Shown piece by piece: positions 57,655 through 64,000 of a stretch of DNA of 64,000 nt (position 1 is its first letter; each line of letters starts with the position of its first letter). Below the pieces are notes generated by a model. It worked only from the letters and a program-made list of their open reading frames with translations, did no database searches and was not told the origin of the DNA. The stretch lies in the NCBI GenBank assembly GCA_031772625.1, contig CM062814.1, positions 819,586,757 through 819,650,756 on the forward strand. Reading direction: 5' to 3'. The DNA comes from Pinus tabuliformis. Its lineage: Eukaryota > Streptophyta > Pinopsida > Pinales > Pinaceae. The translations under genes were made by a program, and so were the position numbers.

Positions 57655-58615
57655 TGCCTGAACCCCCTCCAAAAAACTAGCACTCCGTCAGCTCCTCTCT
57701 GCCGACTCTTTGGATATCATTTTCCTCCAGGAGACTTTGGGACTTGCCAGTGATATTGCGAGAACCCTGGAACCTTTTCTTCCGGGCTGGAGTTTTACAT
57801 GTTTGGATGCACTTGGCTGATCTGGAGGTCTATTGTTAGGCACAAATAATCGATCTATTAAAGTGACCAGCTGCTGGGGTGGGAGAGGTTTTATTGGGGT
57901 CGATGTTCACTCTACAGAGTTGGGGACCTCTTTCAGAATTGCCAATATTTACGGTCCCTGCCTAAATCGCCCTGTTTTCTGGGAACACCTTCTAGATTCG
58001 GAGATATTCTCTGCAAGCAACCTGATTGTAGGTGGGGATATAAATTTTTCCATTGGTTTTGCTGAATCTTGGGGTCAACGGGCACAATCGGACCCTCTCT
58101 CAGACTACTTCTCGTCTATCCTGGAACTCCACCATCTGATAGACATCCCTGTTGTGAAATTACAGGCCACTTGGAGAATAATCGGGTGGGGGGTAGTGGC
58201 CTTGCTAGGAGGTTGGATCGTTCCTTGGTGAAGGAACAGATCATGGATTTGGGCCACATTGTTAGATAATGGGTGGGTACCAGAGGGCTCTCGGATCACC
58301 TACCAATCTACATGGAGATAGGACGTGGAAGCGAAAAGTCGAAGGGTCCTTTTAAGTTCAGTACTACCTGGCTAAGGGATGCTTCTTATATCAGCATGGT
58401 CACAGATTTTTGGAAATCAAACCCTCCAGGGGTTGGAAGCTCAGTTACGACTGGTTTTATCAATAACTTAATAGAGCTGAGGAAATTGTCTAAATTGGGC
58501 CCATCATAAAAGACTACAGGATGACCATTCATTGGCACAAATTGAGAAAGACCTGGAGTTTTTTGAAAAAGATCAAGGGGGTCTTTATAGATCGGAGGAG
58601 CACAAGAATCATATC
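57655..58615 (+). pseudogene. LINE ORF2, endonuclease domain
   Basis: Frame 2 from 57683 reads ADSLDIIFLQETLG, the second conserved block of APE-type endonucleases. A stop lies at 57819-57821, then RIANIYGPCLNRPVFWEHLL and LIVGGDINFSIGFAES (the GDFN block). A frameshift near 58170 moves to frame 1 with LARRLDRSLV, and after a TAA at 58267 comes GLSDHLPIYMEI (the SDH block). The N-terminal start block is not recognisable. The reading continues to the insertion at 58621. The enzyme would nick target DNA for target-primed reverse transcription; this copy cannot be functional. Confidence 0.88.
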
Positions 58616-58620
58616 ACATC

Positions 58621-59813
58621 TATAGAAATTTTGAATAATAAACACTTATTCACAGAGATTATCTCGATCATACACTATTACGGAATACATACACAATACA
58701 TAATCTCCTCTACGTTGATCATCAATTTAGCAGCATTAAAAACAATGAAACATCAATCGCATGCACACATTAACACAGTATGTATCCCGGGGAAAGCTTA
58801 CAGCTGAAAACCCCACACTATCTGTATATTAATGATTGAGAACATGTAACATTACACAGTATAATACTCCTCACAAGTACTCAGTACTATCTCCACCTGT
58901 TACACAAAATACAGCTCAAATCTGATCTCCAAATCTCCTCCGATGCTTGCCTACCTCCACTGCACAATCCTACAAGAGAATGAATGAATCCAAACTCGTT
59001 CCAAGTTCTATTTGCCTTGGAAAAATCACTCACACTGGAAATCACGTGAGCACAGGCTATTCTACTGGGCATATGCTGTGCAATACTCATTGGCATACTC
59101 AATACTTTGCTTGTGCAAATTCTCATGCACAACTATAGTCACAACTGATAGCAATCTCAACCTCTAACACCTGTCCTTATTGAACTGTACATGCATTGAG
59201 TTAACTGATGTATTCTTCAGTTCCATTATGAGTTAATAATTAGTGAATTAATTAATAACTAATTCACACAACTCATCACTTAGTCTATTGGCCAGTTATA
59301 CTAAATACAACTAGTTCAACTAAGTCAAACTGAACACAACTCCATTAACTGCTCATCCAACTCCACAGAACTCACATGCATGAGTTCTAACTGATGCCAT
59401 GCATGCAATAGCTCAACTGACTCATAAGAAAAGCGTATTTCCTTCTGACAACTGCATTTGCCACATCTGTAGCTCAAACTTAAGTGCTCCAAGAGGATAA
59501 GATAAAGTTTATAGTCTAAATATTACTATGAGACAATAATATTTGACTTTTCTATTTTTGACTAGTAGTCTAAAAATAGACTCTGATCACTCCTGCTGTG
59601 ATCCAAAAATAGAAGTCCATCTATTTTTCCCAACATGACCAATCATCCATAAACAGCATCCTGCAACTCATAGACCATGATCCATATGTCTAAAAATAGA
59701 CTTTGCGCCAAAACTTGCCTGCGAGACCACTTAGTGAAGGCGACTCCTTTCCACTAAGCTCCATCATCTTGTTGCATTCTCAACAAGCATTTCTTGTTGC
59801 ACACTTTTCAACA
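58621..59813 (-). repeat. 3' LTR of element L
   Basis: 1193 bp. Plus-strand ends are TATAGAAATTTTG and CTTTTCAACA; the other copy starts TGTAGAAATT, so the terminal TG of this copy has mutated to TA. It contains repeated CTATTTTT/AAAAATAG(A) motifs at 59545-59700 in both orientations. Confidence 0.93.
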
Positions 59814-60403
59814 CTCCCTCTCAACAAGAAAGGCTTCCTCTCAAACCCGATCCTGTAACTCTGGAATGTTCTGCATGCAACACATCTGCCCAGTCCACTT
59901 TTCTCCAACAACACTTGGAACAAAAACACTCCCAACTGACCTCTCTGTTGGGCTAGGAACATACTCTGATGTTGAAGCTCTACCTGCTGCTGACAAGTGC
60001 TCCCTCTCTGACATCTGCGCTACTGCAACATCTCCATGCATATTGCACCATTGCACACCTCTCTGTGCCACCTAGCACTGTGCAAAACACTTGTGCCTCT
60101 CACATTGCTGCAGCCTGAATGCTATGCACTGTCCTAGGATTCCCTACACTATCGCTCTCTCTGCCGCTCCATCCGCATCTGTCTCTACCAAATCAATCGG
60201 TTCCTGCTACTCCACATCGGGCTCCCATAGCAAGGTCTCATCCAAGAGGTTGGGTACCTCAAGGATCTTGCCCCTCCTCCTTGGGACGATCAATCCACAT
60301 CACCCCACCTCCTACCTGGAGGTATGGCTGCATACGATCCCTCAGCCCACCTGGCTCGAAGTTTCCCCCTACTGGAGGTCTCTGCATGAGTATATGTCTC
60401 TAC
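59814..60403 (-). other. 3' region of element L
   Basis: Begins with the purine tract GTTGAGAGGGAG (59814-59825, minus). No clear domain. Minus-strand frames show scattered protein-like pieces (for example MQPYLQVGGG) in several frames, so this may be leftover pol-linker sequence after the internal deletion. Plus-strand ORFs at 60091-60523 lie antisense and have no motif. Confidence 0.5.
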
Positions 60404-61816
60404 TCAATCTCCTCTCAGCTTCCCTTGTTGTGGCTGCTCCACAACCTCCTGAAGCTGATGCACCAATCGTGGCTCCTCCACAATCGTCTGAGACTTCTTC
60501 TGGCTCTGCATGTTGAGAGGTAATATACCCTCCCTCTCAACCACCAAGTCTCCATCAGTTTCCTTGCTGCTCAAGGCTTTGCATGCATCTTGAACCTCAA
60601 GAGCATACAGGTTCTTGACTTGTGAACCAATCTGCTTCACCTGTCTAGTGATGATGTGTCTAAGGAAAACCTTTCCCTTACTGAAGACTACATCATAGCC
60701 TCTGTCTTCCAGCATCGCGATCGACACCAAGTTTCTCTTCAGTCCTGGTACATACTTGACATCGGTCAAGGTAAGGCGAGCTCCATGCTCCCTCTGAAAA
60801 ATAACCATGCCTACACCTGAGACACTATACTTCTCATCATTACCCATCCCTATGAGTATCTGGAGATCTTTCTCCTCCAAAGTACTGAACAAACTTTTGT
60901 CACCGGTCATGTGGAAAGAAGCTCCATTGTCAAGAAACCAACCACTTCCCACCATGGATGAAACCATGCATGCGAAGAGTGTGAATTCCAACTCAAACTG
61001 TGAAGCAAGTGAGGCTGCCTCACCTTCAGATCCTTCCCTGGATCCCTTCTTGGACTTCTTCTTTGGGCAATTAGTAGCATAATGGCCCGACTCATGACAA
61101 CGAAAGCATCGCACCTTCAACTTGTCAACCTTCTTCGCATCATTGGAAGAACTGGATTCGGAAAGAGAAACCTTCCCCTTCCCCTTCTTCGCCTTACTCG
61201 CTAAGGCACAGTTCTCCTCATCATGCATAGATGAAGAACTGTCTCTGGTGCGCTGTCTAATCTCCTCTTGCACAAGATCCGACCAAAGTCTCTCCCATCC
61301 TAGCAATTTCTCCCTTCCATTCACCGAGTCCTAGTAGCTATTCCAACTCTTAGGAAAGCCAAGGAGTGCTAGACTCACCATATCCTCATCCTCAATAGTT
61401 ACCCCCACACTTCCCAGCTCATCCCGGCATTGGGTGAACTTCGTGAGATACTGGGGCATACTGTCTCCATTCTCACACCTAATGTTTCTGAGTTTATCCT
61501 TGAGCGCCAACTTCCTTTGGTCGCTCTTGCTTTGGAATAAGTATGTCAACGTTTTCCACATCAAATATGGAGAAGCCTTTCCATGGAGGCTGGACACAAT
61601 GTGATCCCTCACACCCTCCAACAGAATCCTTCGACACTTTGTTGTCTTCATTTGCCAATCCCCAACTTGAGCAGCATCAGTAGGTTTTGGGACATCCGCA
61701 TCTATGAACTCCTTCAACCCATTATCATCTAACACCGCCTCCATCCTGTCCTTCCATGCAATATAATTCGAGCTGCCCTCAAGGGCATACTCCAATTGCA
61801 ATCCGTTGAAAGACAT
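60404..61816 (-). pseudogene. Gag-protease ORF of element L
   Basis: One minus-strand frame of 471 codons, from ATG 61816 (MSFNGLQLEYALEGSSNYIA) to 60404, has a single in-frame TAG at 61331-61333. Domains in order: UBN2-type gag (WKTLTYLFQSKSDQRKLALK), linker with KKGKGKVSLSESSSS, zinc knuckle CFRCHESGHYATNC (about residue 250), then the Copia protease with WFLDNGASFHMTGD and downstream VKYVPGLKRNLVSI and the KNLYALE pre-integrase start. D-N-G in place of D-S-G is a common Copia variant. The frame then ends in a Gln-rich tail. Apart from one stop it is intact. Confidence 0.9.
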
Positions 61817-62118
61817 TTCAACTTTGACACCAAGAAAACACTGCTACAAATTCGAATTCCACCAGCTCAAAAAACTCAACCGCTTCTGATCTAAAATTCG
61901 TGAGAACAAAGTATTTCTTGTACAGAGATCGACTGTATGGGCATTCACCGGATATCTCACCTTCCAAAAGAAGGATGAATCCAAAGGCTACCTGGCCCGA
62001 TCACAGACTCTGCCTGAAGAAATAAAATGTAAACACTTTCTGAATAATAGATCTGATGATCAATACAGCACAGATATCATGTAGAACCTCTTCTACAAAT
62101 CAGCTTGCTCCGATACCA
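61817..62118 (-). other. Leader and primer site of element L
   Basis: Non-coding leader. TGGTATCGGAGCAAG at 62104-62118 (minus) directly abuts the 5' LTR and matches an initiator tRNA-Met site with one change. Confidence 0.8.
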
Positions 62119-63313
62119 TGTAGAAATTTTGAATAATAAACACTTATTCATAGAGATTATCCCGATCATACACTATTGCGGAATACATGCACAATACATA
62201 ATTTCCTCTACGTTGATCATCAATTTAGCAGCATTAAAAACAATGAAACATCAATCGCATGCACAAATTAACATAGTATGTATCCTGGGGAAAGCTTACA
62301 GCTGAAAACCCCACACTATCTGTATATTAATGATTGATAACATGTAACATTACATAGTACAATACTCCTCACAAGTACTCAGTACTATCTCCACCTGTTA
62401 CACACAATACAGCTCAGATCTGATCTCCAAATCTCCTCCGCTGCTTGCCTGCCTCCACTGCACAATCCTGCAAGAGAATGAATGAATCCAAACTCGTTCC
62501 AAGTTCAAATTACCTTGGAAAAATCACTCACACTGGAAATCACATGAGCACAGGCTATTCTATTGGGCATATGTTGTGCAATACTCATTGGCATACTCAA
62601 TACGTTGCTTGTGCAAAATCTCATGCACAACTATAGTCACAACTGATAGCAATCTCAACCTCTAAAACCTGTCCCTGTTGAACTGTACATGCACTAAGTT
62701 AACTGATGTATTCTTCAGTTGCATTATGAGTTAATAATTAGTGAATTAATTAATAACTAATTCACACAACTCATCACTTAGTCTATTGGCTAGTTAGACT
62801 AAATACAACTAGTTCAACTAAGTCAAACTGAACACAACTCCATTAACTGCTCATCCAACTCCACAGAACTCACATGCATGAGTTCTAACTGATGTCATGC
62901 ATGCAATAGCTCAACTGACTCATAAGAAAAGTGTATTTCCTTCTGACAGCTGCATGTGCCACATCTGTAGCTCAAACTGAAGTGCTCCAAGAGGATAAGA
63001 TAAAGTTTATAGTCTAAATATTATTATGAGACAATAATATTTGGTTGTTTCTATTTTTAGCCTGGCAGTCTAAAAATATACTCTGAACACTCCTGCTGTG
63101 ATCCAAAAATAGAAGTCCATCTATTTTTCCCAACATGACCAATCATCCATAAACAGCATCCTGCAACTCATAAACCATGATCCATATGTCTAAAAATAGA
63201 CTTTGCGCCAAAACTTACCTGCGGGACCACTTAGTGAAGGCGACTCCTTTCCACTAAGCTCCATCATCATGTTGCATTCTCAACAAGCATTTCTTGTTGC
63301 ACACTTTTCAACA
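62119..63313 (-). repeat. 5' LTR of element L
   Basis: 1195 bp. Plus-strand ends are TGTAGAAATTTTG and CTTTTCAACA. It is collinear with 58621-59813. Confidence 0.93.
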
Positions 63314-63318
63314 ACATC

Positions 63319-64000
63319 CATTTTCTCGGCTCGTGGTAAACTCCTAAAAGATAAAGAAGACAAATGGTGATTAAGGAGCAGGGCCATCTGGATTCAAGAA
63401 GGTGATGCTAATTCTAAATTCTTTCATAAATTTGCTAACGGGAGGAAAGTTGTCAATACAATCTAGCAAATGCAAGATGATCAAGGAAGGACATCACATA
63501 CTTCCCCCCAGCTCACTGCTCTCGCTACCTCCCATTTTAAACATGCCTACAGGGACCTAGGGGAGACTAACTTAGCTAAGATTATCAGGGTTGCACATCG
63601 CTTCCCTCAATTCGTGGATCGGGATGAAGAGGAGGTTCTGATTCAGGAGGTCACTCTAGGGGAACTGGAGGATACCATGAAGGGTTTCAGCAAGGACAAA
63701 AGCCCTGGTCCTGATGGATGGACCATCGAATTTTACCTGGCTTTTTTTGATTTGATTGGACAGGATCTGCTCAGAGTGGTGGAGGAGTCTAGGGTTTCGG
63801 GTCGGATGGAAGCTGCCATCTCATCCACTTTCATTGCTCTGATCCCGAAGGCAGACAACCCGTCCACTTTTGCTGATTTTCGCCCTATTTCGCTTTGTAA
63901 CTGTCTGTATAAGATTATTGCTAAAATTATTGCTAACAGATTAAAGCCCATTTTATCTAAACATATCTTGCCTGAACAATTTGCTTTCCTAAAGGATAGA
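63319..64000 (+). pseudogene. LINE ORF2, start of the reverse transcriptase
   Basis: Continues the frame interrupted at 58620. It has IWIQEGDANSKFFHKFANGR, the conserved linker before LINE RT, with two stops before 63470. Then GFSKDKSPGPDGW (63680-63720) and FIALIPKADNP, FRPISLCN, LYKIIAKIIANRLKPIL (63826-63960), the N-terminal RT blocks of plant L1-like LINEs. The catalytic FADD block lies beyond the window end. Confidence 0.9.

Larger units (their letters stand above)
58621..63313 (-). mobile_element. Copia-derived gag-protease element L
   Basis: LTRs 58621-59813 (3') and 62119-63313 (5', minus strand) are flanked by the perfect repeat ACATC (58616-58620, 63314-63318). A primer site TGGTATCGGAGCAAG and a purine tract GTTGAGAGGGAG are in the expected places. 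The 2.3-kb interior codes only gag and the protease/pre-integrase region. Integrase, RT and RNase H are absent, so mobilisation would need a related Copia. The LTRs differ at roughly 55 of 1194 positions by eye. The insertion lies in LINE ORF2. Confidence 0.93.
55351..64000 (+). mobile_element. LINE retrotransposon K, running off the window end
   Basis: Plus-strand order: GC-rich 5' region, ORF1 (55759-57651), ORF2 endonuclease (57655-58615), then RT (63319-64000) after a nested Copia element. Removing 58621-63313 and one ACATC makes the ORF2 sequence continuous. The structure (DUF4283-type ORF1 with zinc knuckle, APE-type endonuclease, RT) is that of plant L1-like LINEs. Stops and a frameshift show it is inactive. 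The 5' boundary is approximate; the 3' end is outside the window. Confidence 0.88.

Noticed and set aside
60091..60523. Overlapping plus-strand ORFs of 141 and 134 codons
   Set aside because: They run antisense to element L and have no motif. Two overlapping frames of similar length point to composition, not coding.

Overview
The window is nuclear DNA of a seed plant and consists almost entirely of transposable elements nested inside one another. No intact host gene, rRNA or tRNA gene was found. The repeat load, the old and degenerate copies and the lack of host exons over 64 kb suggest a very large genome, most plausibly a conifer or other gymnosperm; that is an inference, because no species-diagnostic gene is present.

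Left third (1-30636): a four-deep nest. The oldest layer is a Gypsy-like element A (5' LTR remnant 20934-21311, 3' LTR 30227-30636). Its 5' LTR is interrupted by a plus-strand Copia element B, of which only the 3' UTR (1-583) and 3' LTR (584-2646 plus 20808-20933) lie in the window. That LTR is interrupted by a minus-strand Copia element C (2647-20802, target duplication ACACA) carrying degraded gag, protease, integrase, RT and RNase H. C is split at its polypurine tract by a plus-strand element D (4610-13142, target duplication CTCCC). D is a Tat-like non-autonomous element with two 1116-bp LTRs and one ORF of zinc-knuckle motifs plus a retropepsin-like domain. Inside A there is also a tRNA-derived SINE with a 15-bp target duplication, whose head is part of a ~490-bp foldback.

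Middle (30637-48163): a D-related element E (LTR end, primer site, leader, start of gag) is interrupted by a solo LTR of chromovirus family F. A 2.8-kb minus-strand unrecognised coding remnant follows. Next is the integrase/chromodomain tail of another chromovirus H, interrupted by a TSD-flanked F copy (38389-42475). After the start of the H LTR come AT-rich DNA and a decayed Gypsy protease/RT fragment that stops where a CACTA-like terminus begins.

Right part (48164-64000): a CACTA-like element with subterminal CGGTGC-type repeats near both ends carries a minus-strand, intron-rich gene. Its last five exons splice into one open frame and include two homologous 102-bp exons. A third F copy (49220-52132, minus) lies inside it and has its gag/PR/IN/RNase H domains scrambled and triplicated. 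From about 55350 to the window end is a LINE (ORF1 with DUF4283-like domain and zinc knuckle; ORF2 with endonuclease and RT), interrupted by a 4.7-kb gag-protease-only Copia element L (58621-63313, target duplication ACATC).

No cellular pathway can be inferred. Most elements have stops, frameshifts or deletions and would depend on related autonomous copies elsewhere. All identities were judged by eye from motifs and translated frames; no database search was possible.
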